Source: Tribonema minus (taxonomy: Eukaryota > Sar > Xanthophyceae > Tribonematales > Tribonemataceae). From it: a stretch of DNA of 64,000 nucleotides. Both the position numbers and the translations under genes were made by a program. Location: NCBI GenBank assembly GCA_017506865.1, contig JAFCMP010000048.1, forward strand, positions 62,001 through 126,000, read 5' to 3'. Positions 1 through 13,100 of this stretch are shown piece by piece. Every line of letters begins with the position of its first letter. Positions within the stretch are counted from its first letter, which is position 1. The notes beneath the pieces are model-generated. The model did not search any database and was not told the DNA's origin. It worked only from the letters and a program-made list of their open reading frames with translations.

Positions 1-6
1 AGGTAT

Positions 7-603
7 GTGCGGGTGTGCCTCGCGCAGGACTGCAGAGTGCGAGTGAGACTCCGCCAGCAGGGCCGCTTGCTGCGCGCTTGCTGTGCAGTGACCCTGGCGC
101 GACGGTCAGTTTGTGCGGCACACTGTGCACTCAGCGCCAAGTTGCTGGCAGGCACGTTCTCTTCTCATGAGAGGTCTGCAGCCGTGTCGCTACGTACGGC
201 CGTATCGAGCACCACAGCTTGCCTGTTTTGCAAGGCACAATGTGGTGTGTTGTGCAATGACATGCATCAGTGCCGGCGCTGCAGAGGCTGCAGCATTTGC
301 CAGGTGTGTCACGATCGATGGACGCTGCGTCTTCATCGTGTTTCGCAGAGGCGGTGCTCACCGGTGCTATGTGCATGCTGCACAGTGCACATCTATGTAC
401 ATGCTGTGCTGGCACACCTGCTCCCGCCGGACCACCGCTTTGAGCACGCACTGCATACACGACTCTCACCAATCAAATGGTGCGCTGCATTTGCTGACAA
501 GAGTAATGCCGTTCGTGCCATTGCAGCGCTCATGGAGGCGGCGCAGGCGTGCATGGCAGGCGACGCCCTCGCAGACGCCACAGGCCTCCTGGGCCTGCCC
601 TAG
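7..603 (+). CDS. Possible 3' exon of an unidentified gene entering from the left
   Basis: An open frame runs from the left edge to a TAG at 601-603. Most of it is Cys/Arg-rich and unlike protein, but the last 60 codons (about 420-600) read as an ordinary helix-forming tail ending ADATGLLGLP. A plausible acceptor (CCATTGCAG, ending near 526) could open a terminal exon of about 25 codons. I do not recognise a family. It may be the last exon of a gene that lies mostly outside the window, or a chance open frame in GC-rich DNA. Confidence 0.2.
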   Translation: MRVCLAQDCRVRVRLRQQGRLLRACCAVTLARRSVCAAHCALSAKLLAGTFSSHERSAAVSLRTAVSSTTACLFCKAQCGVLCNDMHQCRRCRGCSICQVCHDRWTLRLHRVSQRRCSPVLCACCTVHIYVHAVLAHLLPPDHRFEHALHTRLSPIKWCAAFADKSNAVRAIAALMEAAQACMAGDALADATGLLGLP

Positions 604-3600
604 ACACAACAGATACAGGCGATTTTGCTGCCCAGTCGACCTAGCCACGAGCAGCTGAGAATGGCCGTCGTCCACGAGAACATCCAGCGTCGGCGTCAGC
701 ACCACACGTCACACACATCGCACACCGGCTGTCCGTCGATGCATTTACTACCAAGCATCCTGCGGAAACCAACCGCGGATTGCGGGAACAGTTGCGATCC
801 AGCCAGCTTAGGTTTGCAAATCAGGCTGCGTCGTCTTTGTCGGGAAACAATATGCGCAGGCAGTGGGCCTGCAAGCGGCATACACTCCTTGGTCCAGGAC
901 ACTTCGCGCATTAGTCACTGAGCTTTCCAGGTTACCTCAACGTCAAGTACTGTCCCCTCGACCTGGTGTTGGTTTCAGGCGAGGCTTCATTATTACCATA
1001 ACGACGAAGGTACAGGTAGTAACACAACGTCGTCACCCACACCCTGGCACTGTACATTTACAGCAAAAGTAAATACACCATCGATCCATGTAACACCGTG
1101 TGGCGCCTTCGCATGGCTTGTCTTCGGCTGCAACTGGCTGTGTGCGGCGAATCGGTGCAGGATTCTCCCTACACCACTCTCGTTCGCAGTGGTTTTGACG
1201 CCCAAAAAAATTTTCCAAACCTCGACAGGAACTTCAAGCCCAACTTGACTTTTGCTGGCGTGATGATCACTCTTTAAATCCGGGGCAAGGACGACGTACG
1301 AGCTGCGGGTGCAGGAAGCAAGACGCAAGGAGGCCACGAGGAGCAGCATGGCATGGGGTTGAGAGCCATGCTGCGGGGTGGGGCGTCAGGTGGGGGTGGG
1401 GCGTCTGCAGCAACAACTCCACTACCTGCCAACAGTGAAAGTGCGACCAGAAAGCACGCAGCGACGAGCAGTTCTGGAAGTCGCACCACGGGCTCTGGCA
1501 CCAAGAGGACTGGGCACCATCACTCATTGCGTGCGGAGCTGCAGGTGAGGAGTTCCGGCCAAGCTGCTGCGTCATCCTGACGATCAAGGGGCGCAATGAG
1601 TATGATCGGTGTTTCCGCTTTCTCACAAAATTTCTGGTGCGTGCGTTCAGCGCGAGAGAGAACCTCAGTTGGTTTTACTTTTGTATTCATCCTAGCAGGC
1701 ATATGTGCCAGGTGTTGTCAGTCACGATTTACGCACTCATCCGGGGGCGTCTCTTTTCTAAAACTGGCCTGCAAACCTGGGGTGCCGTTGGCAGAAATAT
1801 CCCACCAAAAGCCTGAACGCGGGACGCCTGTGCTGTGGCCTCAATGCACAGCCCTATTGAAGCTCCATATGTGTTTCAGGCCAAAGATGGGGCGTGTGTC
1901 AAAACTTGAAGTTTGCACTTCAAACGCAGCGGCAATGACAATTTACAGCAGCAATGCTCAGTAAGCGGAGGAGCTTCTTTGCAATTGACAGGAAATGTTG
2001 GCACAACTTCTGGTTCCGCACGATATTACAACGTGCTGAACAACCTCAACATCCGGCACCCATCCCGCCGTCGGTGCTTCATGTACTTGGAAGGTACCAG
2101 CAGGTGCTGAGCATCTGGTAGCGGCTGTTGCCGTTGCACAGCTAGCGCGACGCGCCTCACACGGCGCACGCTGCAGCTGCGACGCGTCAGTCACACGGCG
2201 CTCTGTCGAGCAGCCAGATCCGCCACATGCGGAGCGATGCTGCTCTCAGTGCTCAGCAACCAGCCGCCACACGCGCGCCGCAGCGAAGTGCGTGCTGCGC
2301 ACCAATCGAGGCGCGAATGATGGCATGCATACACACGTACATACATGCGCACCAGGCAAGCACGGTGGCCACACGCGCGTCGCGGCGAAGACGACGCGCC
2401 GCGCACCAGCTGAGCTGCAGATGACGGCATGCGTAGGTAGGGATGCCAACGTGCCCACCAGGCAGCATGGCGGCACAGCCAGCAGCGCATTGGGTATCCT
2501 GCGGCAGGGGCCGCGCGGCGGCGGCGCGTCACAGCCGCCGCGGCTGCGCGACTGGCTGCCTTCGAGGACTGCGCGCGGGGCAAGGCTGCTGGCGAGACGT
2601 GTGTACAAGGCTTGGCTCCGTTGCGCGCCGCGCCCTTTGCAATGGTGCAACGCTCATCCTGCACAGTCAGCGCGCCAGGGTGTGTGACTGCGAACTTGCG
2701 GGGGGCGCTTGCACGCGCTCACGCGTTCGTTGTGCCACACACCACGGGGGTATGCGGGGTGTGCAAGCTCTCTCAGTTGCTGCATACCAGCCCTGGCTGC
2801 GAGCAGCACCGCCCCCTGTCGCCAGATCGACGCATGGCCGACGTGCGTTTTGTTAAACTCCCTTGTCAGGGGGCACAAGCAGCGGCCAGTATCCTGTGAA
2901 CCTTGTCGCCCCTTCCCACTGGCCGCCAACTTAAGGGGGTCCGTCTCTCAGAGAGAATCTGCTGCGGCAGCTGCTCTTGCCTCATTCCGGCATCATCAGA
3001 TCGCACCCGCACTGGAACCCTGCCCAGCAGTGCTGAGCGCTGCTGAGTGCGCTGTTCCTGCTCCCCAACCCTAACTTCACCCCAAACCTCAACCCAGCTT
3101 GTCAACCGCGAACGCAGCCGGCAACGCATCAGCAGCGCGCTGCCGTGGACGTGCAATGTGCACTCTACGCAACCGACGCGGCTGCTCAAGTACTATGTGA
3201 TCACCTGTGCTGTGCATCACCTTTGATCATCGTCCGGCCGGGTATTCTGTGGGAAAACGAGCCAGTTACCGGGAGAGACTCACCTTTTTTTCGGTTTTCT
3301 AGGCGATACCGCAGCAGTACGCAAAGCAGCATCCATCACGTGTTCGGCCCGCTCCTCCATTGCGTGTGTCACGCTTGCAAATGCCTGCCGCCGGCTCCGG
3401 CTGCGCGAGCCGCGCACCGCTTCGCACCGCCAAGGCCACAGACTGCCACATATATGCCGCTGCAGCTGCGGCTGCAGCCGTCATGAACTGACTTGCTGGC
3501 ACCGCAACGCTGGCCAAAAAGCCAAAGCCTCGCCTGAGCTCCGCCTCAGCTAAGCGGCTCTTTACGACTTTAAACTTTAACATTGAACCGATGTTGAATG

Positions 3601-3660
3601 CTTGAGAGGAAGACGGAGTGTGTCACATGCCCACGCCTTGCGCGCGCGCGCGGCGCCCGC
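604..3660. other. Stretch without a recognisable gene
   Basis: I see no exon here that I can defend. Around 2224-2480 there is a diverged tandem duplication: a GC-rich block at 2268-2335 (CCACACGCGCGCCGCAGCGA) recurs at 2368-2433, and both end in a GATGGCATGC/GATGACGGCATGC-type stretch. This resembles the junction-copy ladders seen elsewhere in the window. The GC-rich block 2440-2650 could be part of an exon on either strand, perhaps the missing 5' part of the histidine kinase gene, but no reading frame is convincing. Confidence 0.3.
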
Positions 3661-3673
3661 CTGCCCGCACGCG

Positions 3674-4125
3674 CTCGCAGGCGGCGACCGTTGCGCTGCG
3701 CGCTGCGTGGCGCCCCGAGGCAGTTTGCGAGTGCAGTCCGTCGCGCGTTTGCAGGCACGTGAAGCTGATGGCAAACACAGAAGGCTTGAAGAAGGAGTGT
3801 TACGAGCTGCGAGGTGCTCGTGCAACTGCTCGCAGGCAGCGAGAGTTGAGCTGCACACGGCGCGGCGCGGCGTGCGGAGGCGATTTGCAACTTCCACAGC
3901 CCCTCAGGCGTTTGCCATGCTCCTGAACAAATTGAAGTACGCTCATCGCTCGCGGACCGCTTGCAGGCGGCGAACGATGAGCTGCACGCTGCGCGGTGCG
4001 CCGAGGCGATACGCAAGTATAGCCCCTCGGACATATGCCCTGGCACGATTCGCAACTGTAAGCTCTCAGACGCTCTCCATACTCTTGATGCTGAATACGC
4101 TCATGGCTCGAACCACCGCGCGCAG
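3674..4125 (+). repeat. Three upstream copies of the acceptor edge of kinase exon 1
   Basis: The real junction at 4121-4194 (CGCAG then GCGGCGAACGATGAGCT) is preceded by copies at 3674-3747, 3827-3890 and 3961-4033. Each starts with its own CAG and continues into recognisable exon sequence. The closest copy (3961) even keeps the reading AANDELHAARCAEAIRKYSP against the true AANDELHAAWRAKAIREYSP; the farthest is most degraded. Confidence 0.8.
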
Positions 4126-7100
4126 GCGGCGAACGATGAGCTTCACGCGGCGTGGCGCGCCAAGGCGATCCGCGAGTACAGCCCGTCGGACGCGGCGTCG
4201 TCGGGCGCGGGCCCGCGCACGGGCGACCTCGCGTGGAGCGCGCTGCTGCTGCGCTTCCGCCACGCTGAGGCGGACCGCGCGCACGCCGCGCACAAGGCCG
4301 CGTTCCGGCGCTACAACCTGCGCCTCATCTGCAACGTGCTCGCCGTCACGGAGGGCGTCGCGCTCGTCAAGAACGTCGCCTGCCTGGACTGGGTGCGTGC
4401 TCGTAGCGAGGCTGGAGTCTTGTGTACTGCGGGGTGTGTCGTGTGGTGCTCGGGTGTGGCGTGCTGCTTCGCATTCGCGCGTCGTTGCGTGCTGCAGCGC
4501 GCCTCTTGCTGCTACGAGACGACAGCTTCAGAAGTATCTGCAACATGCGCGTTGTCGCGCACAGGGATCGCGGTCATCAAGAACCTCGCCCGCTTGGAGC
4601 GGGTGCAAGCACACGAGTGTGTGCCCCGTCGCCCCCCCCCCTTCCAGTTGCTGAGCGCAGCGAGGTGAAGCGGCAGTGCTCAACTCGTGATGGCCGCGCG
4701 CGCGTCGGAAACTGTCCGCGTGTGCGTGCGTGCGTGTGTTCTGTCTGCACGGAACGACGAGCGCCCTGACGGCAGTGCTCAACGTTTTGTGGTATACCGA
4801 GCACCCCTGTGGCAGCCGCACGCATGTGCAGTGCAGTGCTGCGGCTCACTGTGCTCATCTTCACTGCAGACCCCAGCTTGCTGGCGGTTCCGTCGGCCTT
4901 CCGAATCGCGTAGTTGAGTGTACCACGCGAGTCGCGGCGGCGCTATGGAACAGTGCACCTATCAGCAGCAGCTGGCGACCATCTCCTCACTTGCTTCCGC
5001 CATGGGCGGTGAACGGCACGCGGACCGTTGGCTAAGGGTAGGATGAGGGTTAGCGCTGATCCTAACACTCGTTGTGTGCACTCATGGTCCTCAGCGTAAC
5101 GCAAGGACACGGATCCTCATGGGAGCGCACGTTAACCTGCCCGCGCCTAGGGTTGTTCGCAGCTGTGATGCTGCAGCACCCGTGATCGCGATGCTGCGCA
5201 CTTAACGTACGAAAACGCGCGGCGCACAACGCGTTATCCCCGCTGCTGCGGCGCCAGGCACAGGCAACAGCGGCGACGCGCACTCACGCCCGTCCGGCAC
5301 ACCGCGCCGCAGCGCCGCGCTACTGCCGTCTGCTGCGCCGCCAGCCCACGTCGCGCAGCCCCTAACCCTAGCTTCGAACGCAACCCTTAGCGCGGCGCCA
5401 ACACCTCACCTGGCCCTACCTAACCCTACCCCCACCCTACCACCGAACGCGCGCGCGCGTGTGCTTCGGGTCGGCATCGCGCAGCCCTCGCACTAGCCGT
5501 GCACGCAACCCTAAGAGCGGTGAGAGCGTAAAGCTCGCCACCGTGCCAGGAATGGACAAACCAAGGGACCCAAGCAGACACAAGACTCACGGCTAGTGCA
5601 TGTGTTGTTAGAAGAGAAGTGATCATTGAGAATCCAGGAGGCAAACATGAACAGCCACGTCAGTTCTCAACAGGACCCAACCTCAACATGAGCTGAGCTG
5701 TGCGCTGTCAAGCGGCGCCCGCACCGCTAACCCTAGGCCCTATTTTAGCCCTACTAACCCTACCACCGCAGGTCGGCGTCGCGCAGCCCTAATTTTAGCC
5801 CCAAACGCAACCCTCAGCACGGCGCCCGCACCTCATCGCTAACCCTAGCCCCTGCTAACCCTAGTCCTAACCCTAACCCTACCACCGCAGATCGGCGTCG
5901 CGCAGCTGGCCGCCGTCGTCGTCACGCTGCTGGCGGCGGGCAACTGCGCGCAGCGGCTGTCGGAGCGCGGCGTCGCGGCGGCGTGCGTGCTGCTGACAGC
6001 GCTGCTGCACGGCGTGTTCTTCGCGCTCATGGTCGCAGACGCCGCGGGGCGCGACCTGTGGACGGAGCTGCGGCAGGGCGTGACGCCGAACACGCTGTAC
6101 ACAACACTCATTATGGTGTTCGACTTCATGCTGGCGCCGTACTGGTTCACCAATGTGAGGGGGTGGTGCCGCGCGTGGCGGTGGATAACATATGTAGGTT
6201 TCTGCTTGCTCGCGACTCAAGCACGTTGGTTTTCTGCTCGCTCGCGACTCACGTAGTGTACTGTGTTAGCTTCTGCAGGGCGCCGCACCTGATGTGCGCT
6301 TCACAGTATGCTCTTGTTGGGCTTGATTCCGCTGCCGTTCTGGCTCATCACCGTGCAAAACGGCTGCTTTCGCGTTGAAAGCGGCTGCATCCACTTTGAG
6401 AGGGTCGCTCGCCTACCTCAGCATGACATTTACGGGGTTGCAGGCAACAACGCGAACTGCAGGTGGACACCTCAGAAGCGGGACACTGTACACATCGCGA
6501 CTGCTCAGGGTTTTGTTGCGTACTCATGACTCATGACGCGCGACGCTTAGCTCCCCAGCAGGCGTATTTCGCAAGCAGTACAGCATCTTCACCCATGCCG
6601 CAGCGCCGCGACCGCAGTCGATGCAGACCCTGGCCCACGTGCTGAAAGCGTGCTTTGCGTTTGCAACATTGCGCAGCTTCTTCAGCACAGGCTCCTTGAC
6701 GTACCAGGGCCTGCACAGGCAGCGCTCGCGTGGGTGAGCATGCAGCAACGTCTGCACTACCTAACTCTAACCCTAACCCTAAGTTGCTGGCCCGGTGCAG
6801 CAGCAGCAGCAGCGCTCACCTGAGTGCGCGAAGTGCCACCATATATACACACCACCACCACTACTCCCTGTGACCCCCCGCCCCCTCATGCCGGCACACG
6901 CGCACGTCAGCAGAATCCTGCCGCGCTCGCACCCCCGAAGGCACGGAGACGCACTGCGCTCTGCACACCGACTCTTGCGAAGAACTCATGCAGAGCCATT
7001 GCTATGCGAGCTGCGAGAAAGGTTGTTTCGAGCGTCTGCCCCAGGCGCCCGCAAGTCCCCCCCCCCCCCCCCCCCCCCCCGCGCGCGCGTGCGCACCTCA

Positions 7101-10100
7101 CTCAACGAATCGCCATTGCAGCGCCACTTCACCTGCGGCTCGCTCTGCCCTGGTGAACGCTCACGTGCCTCTGCCGCTGCCGCATGCGCTGCGCGCCATG
7201 ACACGTTGCTGAGGCATGCTGCCCCACTGTCACGCGACCGCAGGTGCTGATTGGCGCCCCCATATTGGTGGTAATGGGGCTGCAGATCCTCACGGACTTG
7301 GGGCTCGACAAGGTGCGCGCGCCGCGATCGCCCCTGCTGCCGCTGTCACCGTCACGTCATTATGTCGTGATCCTGTCTGTGGCCGACGTACAAAATCAGA
7401 CGCGAAAAACCAAACACACTTGCATGAAAGACGGGAATGTAAATACTGCCAGACTATAGAATCAAAATAGTATTGACACCAAAACATCGTATACAAAACG
7501 AGCGCTGCTGCCGCTGCAACCGCTGCCCCTGTTAAGCGCATGGCTTGGTTGCGTCGAATTGTGCATCAGCGCTGAGCTGAACATAGCGACGGCAGTGCAG
7601 CCGCGGCGGCGGCAAGTCCGATTGGCGCCGCTGCGCAAGGCATCTGCGCGCTTGCTGCCGCTGCTCTTATTGTGTCATCAAAGTGTTGGCAGAGCAGCAT
7701 CGCCCAGGTTAAAGCATTGGGCGGAAGCGCGTTCCCGAGTCAGCTAGTGGCCGCCGCAAGCACCCAGTAGCATGGAGAGCTGCGCGCAGACGCGCAGGCG
7801 TGCAACCAACGGCAGCGGCAGCGCACACGCTATCAACTGATAAGAAACAGAGAATCCTCGGTTTTCAAACACATGCTACGCAGCAGCGGTAGGGAGTGAC
7901 TTGCCACAGAGGCTGTACTCCCCCCCCTCAGCCCGACACTCCAACTTCAATGTCAGATGCATTAGCTTCAACTTCAACTGCACCGCGGCAGACGGAGGCG
8001 GCCCTGGAGGCGCTGCGGCTGCTGGCCATGGCCGCGGCCGTCGCGTACATGACGCACGCGTCGCTGCTGGAGCTCTTTGCGAGCCCCACGGAGGGCCTCC
8101 TCAAGGCGCTCGCGCTGGGCGTGCGCGAGGAGAAGGAGCAGTACATCTCGCAGGTGCGTCACCTCCCCCCCCTGTCACACTTCAACTATTAAGTTCAACG
8201 TAACGCGTCCTCAAGGCGCTCGTGCTGGGCGTGCGCGAGGAGAAGGAGCAGTACATATCGCAGGTGCGTCACCTCCCCTTTGTCAAACTTCAACTGTCAA
8301 GTTCAATGTACCGTCGTCAAGGCGCTCGCGCTGGGCGTGCGCGAGGAGAAGGAGCAGTACATCTCGCAGGTACGTCACACTTCAATGTCAACTTTAACCT
8401 GACAGTGCTGCCGGCGCAAAGCACACACTGCGTTCACCACCATCGCAGGGCGTGCAGTGGCGTTGCGGTGCTGGCAACGGTTTCGGTTTCAGGCCTTCGG
8501 CTCCAAGTCGTTGCTGCCGGCACACGCCCTGTGTTCATCGTCGTCGGTGTATTGTACAGTAGCATTGCACTGCCGGTGGGGGTATGCTTGGTCGGGCCCT
8601 GGATGACACAGACACGCGCAACAAAAATGTGCCAAAGCCGCACACAGGTCGCTTGGCGCACCAGCAATAGCTTCGTCCAGCATTGCCTATGGCTTGTTGC
8701 CTGGCTTGAGAGTTAACATAAACAGTGGCTATAGGCAGGAATGCGATTCGCTGTTTGGTGACGCTGTGCAGGCTGGCCAATACGTCTTGTTCAAGGACAG
8801 CGAGTCTCTCCCGTATGACTCAGCGCTCAGCGGCGCAGCGACGGCGCGGGCCTGTCACCTGCAGAAGTTCATGCAGGCTCCTGTTTGACACAGCCCTAAC
8901 CCTACCCCAGCGCTCAGCGGCGCAGGCGACGCGGGCATGTCACCGGCAGAAGTTCATGCAGGCTTCACCACCCCTCATTTTGCCTCTCCGACGCTTTGCT
9001 CACTTTATTGCGTGAGCACAGCGGTTCACATCTGCCCGCTGCGCCACGGCCGTTGCAGGTGGCGCACGACATTGGCACGCCGCTCACGACGTTCGCTCTG
9101 GGCCTGCAGCTCCTACGGGAGGATCCAGAGCTGACGCCGTCGATGCACCAGGTCCTAGACATGCAGGTCAGGAGTACTTGTCATTGAGACATTTTGGACT
9201 GTCACACGACATGTAGATTCCATGCAGCAAGCTTCAAGCTAGATACCATTTGTTTGGGCTTTTTTCGCGCCCGGAACGAGGATTGATAAAAAGTATTTGT
9301 GACGCATTGCCAGCAGGAATGTATGCGTACGCATATGCGCATCTGCGCGCATGCTTTGGAGTGCGTACCGTGGCGTATCCCCCACCGTGATTGCGTACGT
9401 ACATTCAAGAACATGCATGTTGTGTACATGCATGCATTGACACACATGCATACCTACGCGCACACGCTACATTCCTTTGTGCGTACATCCGTGGTACATT
9501 CTCGAGCACGCACAGTCATGCACGTGCACCAGAGTGCGCACCCCTGCGTGCATGTCGTCACCGCGCCTGCGCTGTTACTGCGTACATCAAGGTGTAAGCA
9601 GCCCAGACATGGCAGGCCTTAACTCCAAGGTCCACGGTAGGGTGTCGTACGCCTCACCCATGCCCCCCACGTGGCTGGCCGCGACGACGCGGTCGTTCGC
9701 AGCGTGCGCACCAACTGCCAGCGTTTGCCTCAGCGCTCACGCATGCGCTGCAGCGCGACAGTGCGGCGTTGAGTCCGATGTCCACTGCGCTGCCATCTCA
9801 CCCTAGCCGCGGCGTTCAACTTGTTGTGTGTCGTCGCCATGGCGGCACGCGCGCTGCCGCCAACGTGACAGTCTTTGCAACAACCTCGTCACGCCCGTGC
9901 GCCATCGCCATGTGCGCACGCGCGCCATTGCGACCTTCGCCATCGTGACGGCCTTCCCTCCTCGTACCGTGCCGGCATCAGCGCTCTACCACGCAGCGGC
10001 ACAGTGCGGTGGCCGCAGTGGCCCGAACGCTGCCGCTCGTGTTTGAAACACAATGTTAGCGCTCCGCTATGCGACAGCTCTTTTGTAGCACTGACGCCGT

Positions 10101-13100
10101 GCTGTCGCGTCGTTGCCCTTGACGCACGATGTCTCACGCGGGGTGTGCGCGCTAGGCGCGTCACAGCAGGATCGTACGTGAACACGTCAATATGCTCTGA
10201 ATGCTTTAGTATGCCTATGTCGCTGCTGAACCGCGCCACGGATCGTAGCGATGAACGCGCTGAACGCCGCTCTGTATGCTTCTCCTGTAGGACATTCCAT
10301 CGTTTCGTCTACCTGTTCACAGGGCCTCTTCCTTCGCATCTGCAGTTAGCTTAGGTTTGGGGGTGGCGTTCGAAGGGGCCTGATGGGTTGTGTACTCGTG
10401 CACCAAGTCGTGACGCGCGATGCCTCACGTGCCATTGGTCGATGCTGACCTCGCCACATACGGTAGCAATGGACGCGCTGAGTGCGATGCGGAGGCAGCT
10501 TGCGATGGCGGTTGGTGTGTGCGCTTGCAGTCCGCACGCGCACAGAGCGGTTGGTCGCGACGGACGCTTACTTGGCGCGACGTTATCTTGTCTCATTGAG
10601 TCGCTCACAGACCGACGTTCCCCGCATATCCACAGACGGTGGCGATGGACGCGCTGAATGCGATGCGGCGGCAAGCCCTCGACGCCGTGGCCTTCTCCAA
10701 CGGCCACCGCCCGCGCCCCGTGCTGACCCGCGGCAGCGTGCGCGCGGTTACGTTCAGGTGCGTCACAGGGGGCACTTGCCGGTGAAAACTTGAATTTCGT
10801 TCGCGATCAGGTGCATCCTGGCGTGGCGCGTGCGTGGTTGTCACGTCACAGCAGGTCCTTGCGTGAATTGCAGCATCTCATAAACATGTTTGTGGGGCCA
10901 GTGCCTGCTCTGTGAGCACGTCACAGCAGACACTTGCGTGAATGCTTTGACATGTTCAAGCTATGGTGCATGACGCGGTGTGTGCCTTGAAGGCACGTCC
11001 GCTGCCGTCAGTATGCATTTGTGCTGACACCTCTTGTCGTGCGGAATTGCGAGCTCTCGCTTCTCATCGCCATGCTCCCGGGGTTGTAACCCCCCCCGCT
11101 CCCCTTCCTCCCACCTGTCTTCCCGCTTTGTGCCCCAGATGCATGCAGATCATGCGCGCAGATCTCGCGAGAGGCTGGGACTCCACTCCGCACCAGGCCG
11201 CGGCGGCGGACCCGGCGGCGGCAGCGGAAGACGGCGCTCTCGCCGACGCCAACGCCGCTGCCGCCGCCGCCGCCGCCGCGCCGATAGAGTGGCACTGGCA
11301 CGTGGAGGATGACGTGAAGCGGTGCATCGTGACCGACTTTGCGTGGGTACAGGTGACGCCCCCTACTTGAAGTTCACGAGGCCTAGTTTTTGGTGCAGTT
11401 TTTGAAGGTATCGTGGCCTTGTGACACCACGCCATGAGGTGCGCGTGAACGTTTTGAAGAGGCAAGAGCGAATGGCACCCGCCTCGAACGGTGCACGCAG
11501 CCCGACCGCATGGCTGTTAGGGTTATGATTCGGGTTGGGGTTAGGCCTGTTAGCCCTGCAGTCAGCAGCGTGGCGTGCGCGCCTTCTGCGCGCACGGCCT
11601 GCTGATGCGCAGCAGCACCGTAGCCTGGAGTGTCACCCTGCGCAGGCGCTGCCTGTATGCACTTGAACTATATCATCCCTGCTGCGAGACCGCGCAGCGC
11701 TCTGCGGCGAAGCACCGCGCAACGGCATCAGGACACCGACTGCGCGCTGGTCGCACAGCCAGTGTGGCATGTGACCCATCGATAGAGATGGAGAGAAGTG
11801 GCCTTCTTAGCAGGCGCTGCACACACTCACACACATCGCGAGGTCTCTGGTCACATGCAGCAGCATGGCCGGCACAGAATGTCCAGTCGGGCCCAATCGC
11901 TGCCAGCTGCGGTCTACTTTTGGGGGCCAAGAAAATCTTCAACCCTAACCCTGACCCTAGCTCTAATCTGATCCAATGTGCAGATTGTGCTAGAGTCCCT
12001 GCCCCTAAATCTAGGGTTTCTCCCGCGCCGCCCCACGCGGATGCAGGCCGTGCTGAATGCTGCTGCACCCCCTGACCGGCGCTACGGACCTGCCTAACCT
12101 CAGCGTCCACCCTGACCTGGGGGCTTGCCGCCAGCCTTAACCTCAGGCTTTCTCGCTCACTGGCCTAACCTCATTGTCCACCCCTGACCTTAGTCATCGA
12201 TTGCCTCCAACGCTCGCCTCAGGCTTGCGCTCTCACCGCACCGTGTTGCAGCGCTGCCTAACCTTAGGGCTTGCCTCCAGCCCCAACCCCAGGCCTCCTC
12301 TCTCACCGCACCACACATATGCAGGACATGCTGCTGCACCTCCTCACCAATGCTCTAGCAGCCCTGACTTTGAGGGGGTCAGCCTCAACCTTAACGCCTA
12401 GGGTTAGGGTTAGGATTAGGGTTAGGATTAGGTTAGGATTAGGGTTAGGGTTAGTGTCAGGGTTAGGGTTAGGCACCAGCAGCCCTGATATTACGGGTCA
12501 GCCGCGACCTCAGCGCTAGCCCTAACCCCACCTTTCCTCTCTCGCCGTGCCGCACCACACACGTGCAGGACATGCTGAACGCTGCTGCATCTCCTTACCA
12601 GCGCTGCGGCTCTGCCTCACCTCAGCGTCCGCCCCTGACCTTACGGCTCGTCTCCTGCACTCACGTTAGGCCTCCCTCTCTCACACCGCACCACGCGTCC
12701 GCAGGACGCATGCTGCTGCACCACCTCATGAGTGCTCCAGCAGCCCTGACCCTAGAGTTCAGCCTTTACCTCAGCGCTCGCCCCACGCGCACGCGCAGCA
12801 CATGCTGCTGCTCCTCCTCACCAATGCTCCAGCAGCCCTAACCTTAGCCTCAACCTTAACGCTTAGGGTTAGGGTTAGGGTTAGGGTTAGTATTAGGGTT
12901 AGGGTTAGGGTCAGGCTCTAGCAGACCCCTAACCTTGGGATTCAGCCTTTACCTCAGCGCGTGCCTCCAGCCGTAACCCCCTCCTTTCCTCTCTTGCCGC
13001 ACCGCGCCACGCATCCGCAGGACATGCTGCTGCACCTCCTCACCAATGCCAAGCAGCACGCGACGGGCACGCGTAGGGTGGTCACCATGGTGGCCGTTGC

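Noticed and set aside
2220-2700. Long overlapping ORFs in several frames
   Set aside because: GC-rich DNA lacks stop codons; the frames have no family features, skewed Arg/Ala/Cys content and no consistent splice sites.
8208-8380. CRISPR-like or other regularly spaced repeat array
   Set aside because: The units are copies of an exon edge with its donor, not palindromic repeats with unique spacers.
12403-12915. True telomere or subtelomere
   Set aside because: TTAGGG and CCCTAA tracts occur in both directions inside introns of genes that continue on both sides, so they are interstitial.
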